Source of the DNA: Rhodocollybia butyracea
Lineage: Eukaryota > Basidiomycota > Agaricomycetes > Agaricales > Omphalotaceae
Reading direction: 5' to 3'
DNA: 64,000 bases
Assembly (NCBI GenBank): GCA_015501585.1
Contig: JADNRY010000055.1
Location: 186,001 to 250,000 of the forward strand
In this document: piece after piece, positions 46,333 through 56,301 of the stretch
Layout: each line of letters begins with the position of its first letter
How positions within the stretch are numbered: position 1 is the stretch's first letter
The notes under the pieces: model-generated
Told to the model about the DNA's origin: nothing
Database searches by the model: none
What the model saw: only the letters and a program-made list of their open reading frames with translations
Made by a program: the position numbers and the translations under genes

Positions 46333-46680
46333 CGCTGGAGAGCAGAAGGCATTTGTTATCCTGGATCTAAAAGAAAATACGTTCGTGGATAATGCTGAAT
46401 CTTGATGCCTTCAAAAAGCAAAGGGACACCAGTAGTATACGCACCCCGTAGCGTCTCGCTCAAGATGGGTTCGACAGATTGAAACAGGTTAGCATCCTCG
46501 TTGGTCCCGGGAAGGATACGTTGTTTGTAATGTACACTATGAATTATACTGGAAGAATACTTATTGGTGTTCGTCCAACGATGATGATATATTACTTATG
46601 TAAGTGAAGTCACTTCACATGACCTGGTGGTCACTGTGTTTCGCGCCACCACCACTTCGAGATTGGATAAAAATTAAATC
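46333..46680. other. intergenic, no gene seen
   Basis: 3' flank of the NLR gene and leader of the kinase-like copy; nothing recognised. Confidence 0.4.
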
Positions 46681-46689
46681 ATCAATGGA

Positions 46690-47869
46690 TGTGTGTCTGA
46701 GTTCTTTATTCTCTTCTCCTGTGCTGATTTAGATTCTACAGCCTTTCAATTTCTTCTCCTCCGTGATACTTCATGGACTGGCGAGCACAAATAATGTGGC
46801 CCACTCTATACACTTAACTCGGACGCAATCATTTCCAGCGAAGCGCTATGCCTATGACACAAAAAGTCCTGGTCCAGTGGGATCACATAAAGATTGGGAT
46901 GCCCTTTCTCCTCTCGTTGGCCAACTTCACGCCGATCTAGAAATCACGGAACAGTTAAGTGAAGGAAGAATTGGTCTAGTTTTTGCTGCACGCCTCGTCA
47001 GCTTAAGACAGTCCTTACATGATGAACCACTTACTATTCACTCTGTTCCACTCCCATCCCAATTCTGCGTCAAACTTGTCAAACCGGAATACATTCGGAG
47101 TCTTGCGCGGGAAGCCTGGTTCTATGAACAACTGGCGAAAGCCGAAGGCTATCCGGGTGCAGTCACGCCTGTTTGTTTTGGATTTTTTACCTGTCCATTG
47201 CCCAGCGAAGCTGGTATTCAGCTGCATGCTTTGTCCTCGGTGCTCATCAAGCCCGAGCCACCGAGCCATACCCCTGAGGGCGAGGAGCCTATCTATGACC
47301 GTTACTATGATGACCTGGATTTCGAATACGTGGATAACTATCTTGATGATGACCGAACTTCTCACTGTGACTCTCCGTGGAATTTGAAACAGTGGCGAGA
47401 GAGAGCAGATCGATCTCCAATTATTGGGATTAACGTAACAGAGCGAATAGGTAAACACATTCAACTTGACGACTTTCCTGGCCCTACTTTCAGATTCCCC
47501 AGGGGTAATTGCTATTTTACGAAAGAGGCTGAGTCCGTAACAAATTTTCTATTTCCGTCGAATTTTGAAACGACTTACTCCTCTTGTAGAACTGAAATCG
47601 TAGCGCTCTTGGATGACTTGAGCGCTCTTGGTATCCTGCAGGATGACACGAAATTCAACAACATCCTTTGGGCTGCCTCCGAGTCCAAACACTGGTTGCC
47701 AGCTTCTGCCCAGATCTGCCCGCGACATAAACAAGTGCATCTGTACAGACTTATTGATTTTGACAGGGCAGCTAAGTGGAACCGAGAAAACCCAGTGGAC
47801 CATGGCTACTTTTGTCGTTTGCAACTTTATCCATTGAAGGAGTCGCAGTTCTGGGGGGATTGTATGTAG
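46690..47869 (+). pseudogene. kinase-like family, copy A, N-terminus broken
   Basis: Closely related to the intact gene at 50219. From LHGLASTNNVAHSIHLTRTQ to the C-terminus the frame is open, including FCVKLVKPEYIRSLAREAWF, ALGILQDDTKFNNILWAA and YRLIDFDRAA. In the N-terminal part a TAG at 46730-46732 replaces the Trp codon (TGG) of copy B, and further indels precede it. No ATG lies in the open part near the conserved start. It could be a truncated functional gene if an alternative start is used; I favour pseudogene. Confidence 0.65.
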
Positions 47870-48456
47870 TCACTGCAGCCTTATACAATAGGGATATGAT
47901 CAGACCAGAATATTGAGAGAAGACGGATCAGAGCCGTAGTCGAACAAACTAAGAGAACTTATAGCAGACAAGTCTTTGGTTGAAAGGCTGTCGTTCAGTC
48001 CTGACAGAACACTAACAAATGGAAGCACACACTGACAGAACCAGTTATATTCTAGAGGCGAAGCTAGGCTTCAGGCGACAGGAGAATACATGGATAATAG
48101 TTGTTATACAGGGTCTAATTGAAGTATGAATTGAAGTACATACAGACAGTGGCAGTGTGAGTATGCGCCATACTTACATTGGTGTTGTTTGCCCCATTTG
48201 GCCTGGTTTTCTATGTCTTTCCAGGTCCTTTCATCTTCACCTCCAGCAGATGACCAGCATTTTGAATATGTGGTATCTTGATATACCAGCATATCGAAAT
48301 GTGCCATTCAGCCTCACGGAGTTGTAACGGGGAACCATCACCTAAATTTCCAGAACCCAGTAGACTCGGAACTGCACCTACCGCTTGGCTTACAGCCTAT
48401 GAAAAAGTTGTTTGAGCTCAGGTTTGATTCAATGTTCAAATATACTATGTACATAC
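47870..48456. other. region with possible 3' exons of the minus-strand gene
   Basis: Minus-strand frames at 48104-48307 (DTTYSKCWSSAGGEDERTWK) and near 48330-48410 look coding and probably continue the gene starting at 49930. Their phases do not join without a one-base change, so the C-terminus is unresolved. Confidence 0.4.
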
Positions 48457-49930
48457 CAATGACCGTAGGAGCCTTTGGTCTGACCACTTGTGATGCTACC
48501 TGGTAGAAAGTGCCATGGCTGTGCCTAGGATTTTGGGCTTGAAATGTCATCAGGCGGCAGCGAATGAAGTATCTGTGGTTTACCAAGTCTTCAGGCTCAC
48601 AAGAATATGCGAGTAAATATAAAGCACATTCATTCACAACCCTACATGATACTTGATACAACATTTTACAGATAGATAGCACCACTACTACTTTTGGATC
48701 TGTATTATTAGACACCACAATAGTCATTCATGATGTCCTTTGTTTCCTGTGTAAGAGGAGTGTGCAATCCAACACATTCACGGGCAGGACAAAGTAAATC
48801 TGCCATTGTTTTGACGGGGTTCCAATCAGCCATATCGACTGCCATAAAACTCATTCCAGTCAAAGCGGCATGAAGGGATGGGTCTGTCCATCGTTTTGGG
48901 CTTGATATGACTAAAATGTCCTTCTCCCCCTGTGCATCAACCCCCTTAACCCGCACAGAGATGAAGCAAATGTCACAGTTGGTGAAAAATGCAACATCTG
49001 CACCCATAAAGACATGCTCCCCATATATCTAAAATCAATGAAAGTCAACTGATATCATATATGATTCAATTATAAGTCTTACCTGCTTCACCAGTTCACG
49101 AGAAGCACTATTTACACCATCCCAAAGAAAGTCATCAGTGCCTTGTCTCAGGATCATGTCAATGTTGTTTCCAAAGTAGTGATCAAGTAATGCAGAAGAG
49201 GAATAACCCCAGAATGGTTTAAATTCGAATACCGCTACCTGTCCAGACTGATTGGGGTATTTGGATAAGACAAAGTCTGAAAACCCAGCATTGTCCCTTG
49301 ACATTGGTTGTGAATGCATAGCAGGACAGGGCCTAATGCAGGATGGGTAAAAGGTGTCCTGAAGCATGTCACTAGCTTCATCGATCTCACCCATAGAAGA
49401 CATATAGGCAGAATTATCAGGAATATTTTCTGCCACCCGATTCCTGTATCGTGTCTGTTTTGATTAGTTTTGATTAGAAAAGTGTGGCGTCTACATAGTA
49501 GCAATGAGCAATGGCATAATCTTACCTGTAGTGATGCGTTCAAGATCTTGATGATTTGGTCTCTACCTTCATCTTGAGCACTAGCGGTGCCCGTCATGAC
49601 TGTTGGTCGTCGGCTCATAAGAATGGACTCTTCTGCATGTAGCAATGATGATGCCTGTTTGAAAGCAGCTTTATCCCTCGACCTGTCCTGAATCTGATTG
49701 CATTCGGCAGTATTGGGATAGTTATGGACTCGTGTGTACGAGCTGTAAGCCGCCGCTCGTTGCCACATCTTGTCGGATCGCTTGATCTGGAGGCGCGCGC
49801 CTGGCTGTCCTGGTTGATTGAGTTCGCTGACTTTGGTAGCAGTGGTGGTATATGTGGTGTGTTTGGTAGAAATCGGGTTTCGAAGGACAGGCTGGCAAGC
49901 AACCCCCAAGGGAACAACAAAGAGAGTCAT
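48457..49930 (-). CDS. unknown protein with PD-(D/E)XK-nuclease-like core
   Basis: Exons 49526-49930, 49083-49454, 48716-49028 and 48457-48651 join in phase for about 428 aa and probably continue left. Exon 1 is low-complexity and basic (QPGQPGARLQIKRSDKMWQR). Exon 2 contains FSDFVLSKYPNQSGQVAVFE followed by FKPFWGYSS: an Asp (about residue 195) and a Glu-x-Lys (212-214) in a strand context, as in PD-(D/E)XK nucleases. Exon 3 continues with GADVAFFTNCDICFISVRVK and ILVISSPKRWTDPSLHAAL. The fold call is inference; a profile search would settle it. Divergent from kinase-like copy B, with 288 bp between starts. Confidence 0.6.
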
Positions 49931-50218
49931 AGAATCGGTCGACGGTGGCGTTGTGGCGTTTGTGGCGAATTGGAATTATGGAAAGCGAAACTAGGAGGGA
50001 TTGTGCAGCGAGTTATAAGTAAGAATAGACACGATATAATGAACAACAATGACTGACCTCGAGGAAGGAAGTAAGAAGTAGAGAAGACCAGAGGCGCGCC
50101 TCGCCCAGAATTTAAATGGCAGCCTCGTGACTCTCACATGACTCTCTCACATGACTTTTAAGGGTTTCAACTTTCAAATTCCGAAGTTGTTCAGAAGTTC
50201 GTTCGTTTGTATTCCACG

Positions 50219-51490
50219 ATGACGACCGCCACTTCAACTTGCACAATACCTTCGCCCTTTCTATCTGAGGCCATTTTACAAATCAAAAACCCAGTAATGG
50301 ATGTAGGTATTCCCTCTGTCTTTCCATTTCCCGAGCTGATCTGGGTTCAACAGCCTCTTACTTTATTTTCCTCTGTAACCCTACATGGACTGGCGAGCAC
50401 GAACAACGGGGCCCGCTCAATACATTTAACTCGGACGCAATCATTTCCAGCGAAGCGCTTCGCCTATGATCTAAAGGGTCCTGGGCTAGAGGGATCAGGA
50501 AAAGACTGGAAGGCCATCTCTCCTCTCGTCGGCCAACTTCACGCTGATATAGAAATCACGGAACAGTTAAGTGAAGGAAGAATTGGTCTAGTTTTTGCTG
50601 CACGCCTCGTCAGCTTAAGACGGTCCCTACATGACGAACCGCTTCCCATTTCTTCTATTCCATACCCATCTGAATTTTGCGTCAAACTGGCCAAACCGGA
50701 ATACATCCGGAGCCTTGCACGGGAAGCCTGGTTTTACGAACAACTGTCGAAAACCGAAGGCTATCCAGGTGCAGTCACGCCTATCTGTTTTGGATTTTTT
50801 ACCTGTCCCTTGCCCAGTGAATCCGGTGTTCAACTACCTGCTCTATCTTCGGCGCGCATCAAGCCCGAGCCACCGAGTCATACCCCAGCAGAAGAGGAGC
50901 CCATTTATGACCGCTACTATGATGACTTGGATATGGAATACCTAGACTATTTTGACGACGGCCGAACCTCTCACCGTAACTCTCCATGGAACTTGAAACA
51001 GTGGCGGGAGAGAACAGATCGATCTCCAGTCATCGGGATTCTCATGACAGAGCGAATAGGTAAACACATTCGACCCGACGACTTTCCTATGAGCCCTACT
51101 TTCAGAATTCCCAAGGGTGATAACTATTTTTCGAAAGAAGCTCTGTTAGTAGCAATTGTTCTATTTCCGTCGATTCAAATGGCTTATTCCTCTTGTAGAA
51201 CTGAAATCTCAGCGCTTTTGGATGACTTGAATGCTGTTGGTATCCTGCAGGGTGACATGAGATTCAACAACATCCTTTGGGCCGCCTCCGAGACGAAACA
51301 TTGGTTGTCAGATTCTCCTCAGATCTGCCCGCGACATAGACAAGTACATCTATACAGAATCATCGATTTTGACAGGGCAAAAAGGTATAATCACGAGAAT
51401 TCGGTGGACCGAAGCCATTTTGCCCGCATGCAAACTTCTGAGTTGAGGGAGCCGCAATTTTGGGGAGATTGTACACAACGCCTGCACTAG
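50219..51490 (+). CDS. protein-kinase-like protein, copy B (intact)
   Basis: Single exon, 423 aa from ATG 50219 (MTTATSTCTIPSPFLSEAIL). Kinase-like landmarks are in order: a glycine-poor loop LSEGRIGLVFAARL, a VAVK-like FCVKLAKPEYIRSLAREAWF with Lys and Glu, an acidic insert (DRYYDDLDMEYLDYFDDG), VIGILMTERIGKH, the catalytic-loop-like GILQGDMRFNNILW (Gln in place of His of HxD; Asp and Asn kept) and IIDFDRAKR in place of DFG. Likely a divergent kinase or pseudokinase; substrate unknown. Its neighbour on the other strand is the nuclease-like gene. Confidence 0.8.
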   Translation: MTTATSTCTIPSPFLSEAILQIKNPVMDVGIPSVFPFPELIWVQQPLTLFSSVTLHGLASTNNGARSIHLTRTQSFPAKRFAYDLKGPGLEGSGKDWKAISPLVGQLHADIEITEQLSEGRIGLVFAARLVSLRRSLHDEPLPISSIPYPSEFCVKLAKPEYIRSLAREAWFYEQLSKTEGYPGAVTPICFGFFTCPLPSESGVQLPALSSARIKPEPPSHTPAEEEPIYDRYYDDLDMEYLDYFDDGRTSHRNSPWNLKQWRERTDRSPVIGILMTERIGKHIRPDDFPMSPTFRIPKGDNYFSKEALLVAIVLFPSIQMAYSSCRTEISALLDDLNAVGILQGDMRFNNILWAASETKHWLSDSPQICPRHRQVHLYRIIDFDRAKRYNHENSVDRSHFARMQTSELREPQFWGDCTQRLH

Positions 51491-52064
51491 AAGTAAACCA
51501 TTAATTCTCGTGTGAATAGAGCTGTTTTCCAAAGACAACTCAGAAGTCAAAGCTTCAAGCTGCGTTATAACTTATTCTTGTCGATTCCAGTATTTCCATC
51601 TGGATTCGTTTGTACCTCTTCCGTTTGATTACCTCCTCTGATCGTTGAAAATATTACGATTTTTTTCTCACTTCGTTCAGTATTTTAGGTACCTTCTCGA
51701 TATTCGGCTACCCGGAAGAAAAGGATAACCGGCACGGTCCCACTGAGGACATCGCGCCTAATGTGTGTCGTGGATGTGAGAAGCTGAAGGGGATCCTGAG
51801 CGGTGTGAGCTAAGCTGCGTGATTAAGGGCCACAGCCGTTCAGGACGTCCTTTGTTGCCGGTGTCAAAGGAGTTGGCGTTCACGTCGTTCAAGTTGCAAA
51901 CTTGAATTATAATAGTACCAGTTGGAAAGCGAAGCTACGGAGTATTATGCGAGAATTAGTTTCAGGCAAGGAGAAGCAAGAGGTAAGGCCTTAAGCTTAA
52001 GCTTAAGGCGAGAACGGCGACTGGCCTTCAGGAAAGAAAGAAGAAAAGCAGACGCAATAGCCTT
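51491..52064. other. intergenic, carries a dispersed repeat
   Basis: A block near 51724-51776 (GATAACCGGCACGGTCCCACTGAGGA...GTGTGTCGTGGATG) recurs near 54153-54230. AAGCTTAAGCTTAAGG near 51993 is a short repeat. No gene. Confidence 0.45.
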
Positions 52065-52069
52065 GTGAC

Positions 52070-52940
52070 ATCACCTTGGAACTACTTCCTATTGACTCCC
52101 TTCCATTTTCATCCCAATTCTGCGTTATACTGGCCAAACCGGAATACATTCGGAGTCTTGCACGGGAAGCCTGGTTCTACGAACAACTGTCGAAAGCCGA
52201 AGGCTATCCAGGTATCGTCACGCCTGTTTGTTTTGGATTTTTTACTTGTCCCTTCAAGCCTCTTCAAGCCCAGTGGATCTGGTATTCAAATACCTACTCT
52301 ATCCTCGGCGCGCATCAAGCCCAAGCCACCGAGTTATACCCCAGAGGGCGAAGAGCCTATCTATGACCACCACTATGATGACCTGGATTTTGAAACGTAC
52401 TATTTTGACGACGGCCGAACCTCTCACTGTAACTCTCCGTGGAACTTGAAACAGTGGCGGGAGAGAGCGGATCGATCTCCAGTCGTCGGGATTCTCGTGA
52501 CAGAGCGAATAGGTAAACACATGCGACCCGACGACTTTCCTGGCCCTAATTTCAGAATTCCCAAGGGTGACAATTATTTTTCGAAAAACGCTCTGTTGGT
52601 AGCAATTTTTCTATTTCCGCCGGTTCGAATAGCTGACTCCTCTTGTAGAACTGAAATCTTAGCGCTCTTGGATGACTTGAATGCTGTTGGTATCCTGCAG
52701 GGTGACACGAGATTCAACAACATCCTTTGCGCTGCCTCCGAGACGAAACATTGGTTGTCAGCTTCTACTCAGATCTGCCCGCGACACAGACAAGTACATC
52801 TGTACAGAATCATCGATTTTGACAGGGCACAGAAGTATAACCAAGAAAATTCGGTGGACCAAAGCCACTTTACTCGCATGCAAACTTCTGAGTTGAGGGA
52901 GCCGAAATTTTGGGGAGAGTGTACGCAGTTATATAAGTAA
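52070..52940 (+). pseudogene. kinase-like family, copy C, truncated and frameshifted
   Basis: Homology to copy B begins only at PIDSLPFSSQFCVILAKPEY, so the N-terminal third is missing. After FGFFTCPF an insertion of about 14 bp (TTCAAGCC-type duplication near 52255-52268) breaks the frame. The rest continues in another frame through AVGILQGDTRFNNIL and YRIIDFDRAQ to the stop at 52940. The FCVIL block also lost its Lys (VI in place of VK). Confidence 0.8.
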
Positions 52941-53681
52941 AGATAAGTAAACCATTAATTCTCACATCCAAATGTACAGGATGAGAGAGCTCATTCCTGT
53001 AGCTAAGTATCAAAAGTTTCTCGCATATGCACACCTTGTTCTATAGACACATCCATAAGGATCGTCGGTGTATCACGAGTTGCCTAGGAAAGGCTACCTT
53101 GTCGTTTCATATATATTCTCTTGCCACTGTGAACTTGCCCGAATGTGACTGTGAAGTCTCCCTACAACATCCCCCGACTTTTCAGTATGCCTTTCCAGCT
53201 CTTATATACATAATCTGAGTATAACATCACATCATCTAGTTTCTGCTCTAGACTGGAGGAGCCAGTTAGAAGACTATCAAGAAAACTGTGCGCGGTCGAA
53301 GGGGATGTCAATTGGTGGAGTTCTGACAAGGTCGAAAACGAATTTAGGGACAGTTCGACGTCAAAAGCTCATGTACGCACCAGCTGCTGAGTATATTCCC
53401 GCTAGAGATATCCTACGCGCGTACCAAGCAAGCTATAATGTACGGCATCAGTTCAGGAGACAAGCGAGTAGGTACGAGTACCCACCTCTCGCGAAGTATC
53501 CATAGATAGGTACGCAGCCTCGTCAGCTATCCTGTGGGCGTGCTTCAAAGCCGGTAGAGGATCAAATTGTAATGATAGCCAGCTTGGATTTGGCGTGGAT
53601 AATAGAGCGAATGCCTATACATAACGTGAAAGCAGGCTCACGGCCAAGGAATATATTGCGCGCTGGCTGTGAGGAATTCGA
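52941..53681. other. intergenic, no gene seen
   Basis: A 66-codon frame at 53305-53505 has no support. The stretch ends where similarity to COQ9 starts on the minus strand. Confidence 0.4.
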
Positions 53682-53994
53682 CATATGATTGATACCTTCA
53701 TCCAACCACGCATAAATCAACGTGGTCCTAGCTGCGTCTCCAAAACCAAAGAGAGATGACACGGCAGTGTCTGAGAGCGGTTGACAATCTTCATTATCTT
53801 GTTTGGATTCGACGTGCTTTTGATTTGGCAGGTAAAGCACTGAACGCGCCAAAGCTTCCCGAGTGAATCCGTGAGTTTTGACTAGCGATGTGGCGATTTT
53901 CAAGAGTTGGGTCCTGGGCAGGTACAAAAGTCATGAAGGAAAGAGAAGGAAAACAATTAGGATTAGCTTGCCTTTTGAGGCTTGAAGCGGACAT
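53682..53994 (-). pseudogene. 5' fragment of a COQ9-like gene
   Basis: COQ9 binds lipid and supports ubiquinone synthesis in mitochondria. Two exons (53972-53994, then 53913 leftwards) join through a 58-nt intron with a GC donor (AAAAG|GCAAGC...CCAG). They give MSASSLKR-TQLLKIATSLVK, then THGFTREALARSVLYL, PLSDTAVSSLFGFGDAARTT and LIYAWLDEGINHM, all typical of the COQ9 N-terminus. Similarity stops abruptly there, and the remaining two thirds of the protein are absent from the flank. A complete copy presumably exists elsewhere. Confidence 0.75.
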
Positions 53995-54145
53995 GAAGAA
54001 TAATTTAAGCGCCCAAAATAAATAAACGCTCAACACTTTCCCGGACCGTGACATCATCAACGTCAACTTTCGGACGCATGTACCCTCGAAGTTTTGGAAG
54101 GAGAAGTCCGAGATAAGTGCTAGAGGCGCTTATTGGAGGAAGGAA

Positions 54146-54240
54146 GGAAGGAAGGAATAACCGGCGCGGTCCCACTGAGGAACAGCCGGGGCCCGCGCAA
54201 CACACACTGCGCCATATGTGTGCCGTGGATGCACACAACC
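54146..54240. repeat. dispersed repeat, second copy
   Basis: ATAACCGGCGCGGTCCCACT followed by GAGGAACAGCCGG and GTGTGCCGTGGATG, matching 51724-51776 in order. A GGAA microsatellite precedes it. Confidence 0.6.
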
Positions 54241-54392
54241 AACCCTGCTGTGGCGAGGTGAAGCTAATCACCCCGGCACACAGAGCCAATTGTGTACACG
54301 AGTATAGTACAGCAGCGCAAATTTCTCAGATTTTTAAAGTAAAGAATTTCCTCAAAGTCTAGAGTAGATGTTTTAGAAGTCGTTATTCCAAA

Positions 54393-55275
54393 CTATGTAA
54401 CATACACGTGTGGTTCAGGAATATAAGGCTCCTGGCCAGAGAAGACATTCAGTACATCAAATACAAACTTTGCAGCTAGGGTCAGGACCCGTTGGTCAAA
54501 CAAGAACCTGGCCAGGAAACTATAGTCAGACAACCTCTGACGGGCAGCGGCCAGGTCCGGCGCTACCGCCTCCATGTCCACCAGGAATCGCTGACGCAGG
54601 TATACCAGACCAAGATGACCTCCACAGCCCAGGAGTGCATGGCACTCATCTTCCACCGCCTGCCTGCAGAAACAACACAACCTGAATTCCCGCAGGATGT
54701 GCGGCCTATACCTCTCGTCATAGCGTAATCGCTCCACAGATAGCGCATGATTCAAAGTTATCAACCAAGTGAACGCATGGCAATGCTTTGGGACTGTTAT
54801 CGCATGCAGATATGTCTGCAGTTGCAAGGAGTGTGGAGGTGGCACGCTCCGACCCTGTGAATCGTACTCAACCCTGTTGTGCAGCAGGTGGACATGTACC
54901 GCGGCCTGGACATTGTTAGTAAGGGATGTCCAACACGTCGACCTGACCTCATCAGTGAGCTGTGAGAGCCTGTTGGGGTCCACCAGGTCATTAATGGAAC
55001 ATTGGATAGGTATAGGCAGTCGCTGCAGTACCAGACACAGGTCATTGGCCCACGCCGGGTGCCCCTCACGCATTAGACATAGTGAGTTAGCCAAGGCATC
55101 CCGGGCTATCCGGCAATCGGGAAGGAGGAGCAGTGAGTGGAGATAGGCGATAGCCAGACTGATACGACGGTAATGTAGTGGTTGCATGCCCAACTCCAAA
55201 AACAGGGGGGCCAGCAGCGACTGGCGCCCAACCCCCAGCAGCCAGCGTAGGAACATGTGCTGGATCTGTTCCAAC
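54393..55275 (-). CDS. LINE RT C-terminal region (left)
   Basis: Sense resumes beyond the TIR insertion: LEQIQHMFLRWLLGVGRQSL, LAPLFLELGMQPLHYRRISL, LPDCRIARDALANSLCLMRE, later RLCCFCRQAVEDECHALLGC, a CxxC-H-C cluster typical of the C-terminal zinc-binding motif of LINE polymerases. It ends at 54393, near the element's 3' end. No poly(A) tail or clear target duplication was found. Confidence 0.75.
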
Positions 55276-55282
55276 TTGCTGA

Positions 55283-56260
55283 GTAGCTTGGTGACCAATC
55301 CCTCTATGAGGTTTGTCGATTAACATGAAACCTCGATAGAGGGCTTGGGAAACCGGCTCCGGACTGTGGCAGAGACTTTTTTTCACCTGTTATAGATTTT
55401 AAGAGTTGCCTATTTAGGATCAGATCGTTAGGCCCGTTAGTCCGCAAGGGCCGAATGCGTTAACGCAATCAAAAATTTACTACTTTACATACTTCCTCAT
55501 CGTGTCAATGTGAGAATGGCCTTCGAAGGGCCTATTACTGTCTCACAAGCTCTGGATATTGTTCGTGACAACCCGTTCGACATTCTCTAGCAATGGATAT
55601 GAAGAATCAAATAGCGCAGTGCTTCGAAAGGACCTGTGCTGGACTGGCGAGACAAAGGGTTCGTCAAGATCAAGCCCAGATATTCCTGGAAGGAGATCTA
55701 CGCAGTCGACGCGTGTTTGTAATGGAGTAGCTGGAAGAAATGTTGTGATCCTTGGAGATGGCGGCAGCGGCGGTAACAATACAGGAGACGTCGATGGCCC
55801 AGAGTGCTGATGAACAGCTGGATAATCCGGTACTGCAAAAGTAGGTTCAGCATCTTTTTTACTTTTTCGATTTCTCTTCAGCTTTGGACGAAACTCGGTC
55901 AATTTCATCATAGATTTCTCCAATTTTGAAGCATCGTGTTTGTAATTCAAGAGCGAAAACGATGAGAATTGATTGCTGGATGCCATATGAGGGTAATGTT
56001 GGTACTTTGCGCATCCTGTAAATGATAGACGCGTTGAAGAAGTAAGTAAAGTATGTAAAGTAGTAAATTTTTGATTGCGTTAACATGTTCAGCCCTTGCG
56101 GACTAACGGGCCTAACGATCTGATCCTAAATAGGCAACTCTTAAAATCTATAACAGGTGAAAAAAAGTCTCTGCCACGGTCCGGAGCCAGTTTCCCAAGC
56201 CCTCTATCGAGGTTTCATGTTAATCGACGAACCTCATAGAGGGATTGGTCACCAAGCTAC
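55283..56260. mobile_element. 978-bp TIR element inserted in the LINE
   Basis: Long terminal inverted repeats of at least 160 bp (55283-55452 versus 56092-56260, starting GTAGCTTGGTGACCAATCCC), extended by further inverted words (TAGTAAATTTTTGATTGCGT and its complement). A 7-bp TTGCTGA duplication flanks it (55276-55282, 56261-56267). The interior has one 147-codon minus-strand frame and no transposase motif, so it is probably non-autonomous. Superfamily unresolved; long TIRs recall foldback or Mutator-like elements, although a 7-bp duplication is not typical of the latter. Confidence 0.85.
55543..55986 (-). CDS. hypothetical frame inside the TIR element
   Basis: 147 codons: MASSNQFSSFSLLNYKHDAS, a basic run (RPKLKRNRKSKKDAEPTF), a Pro-rich run (SPVLLPPLPPSP) and an acidic end. 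No transposase or DNA-binding domain recognised. It may be the remnant of a captured or degenerate gene. Confidence 0.4.
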   Translation of the reverse strand: MASSNQFSSFSLLNYKHDASKLEKSMMKLTEFRPKLKRNRKSKKDAEPTFAVPDYPAVHQHSGPSTSPVLLPPLPPSPRITTFLPATPLQTRVDCVDLLPGISGLDLDEPFVSPVQHRSFRSTALFDSSYPLLENVERVVTNNIQSL

Positions 56261-56301
56261 TTGCTGAGCAGTGAGAGATCAACGTCTAAAGCAATCTCAC
56301 A

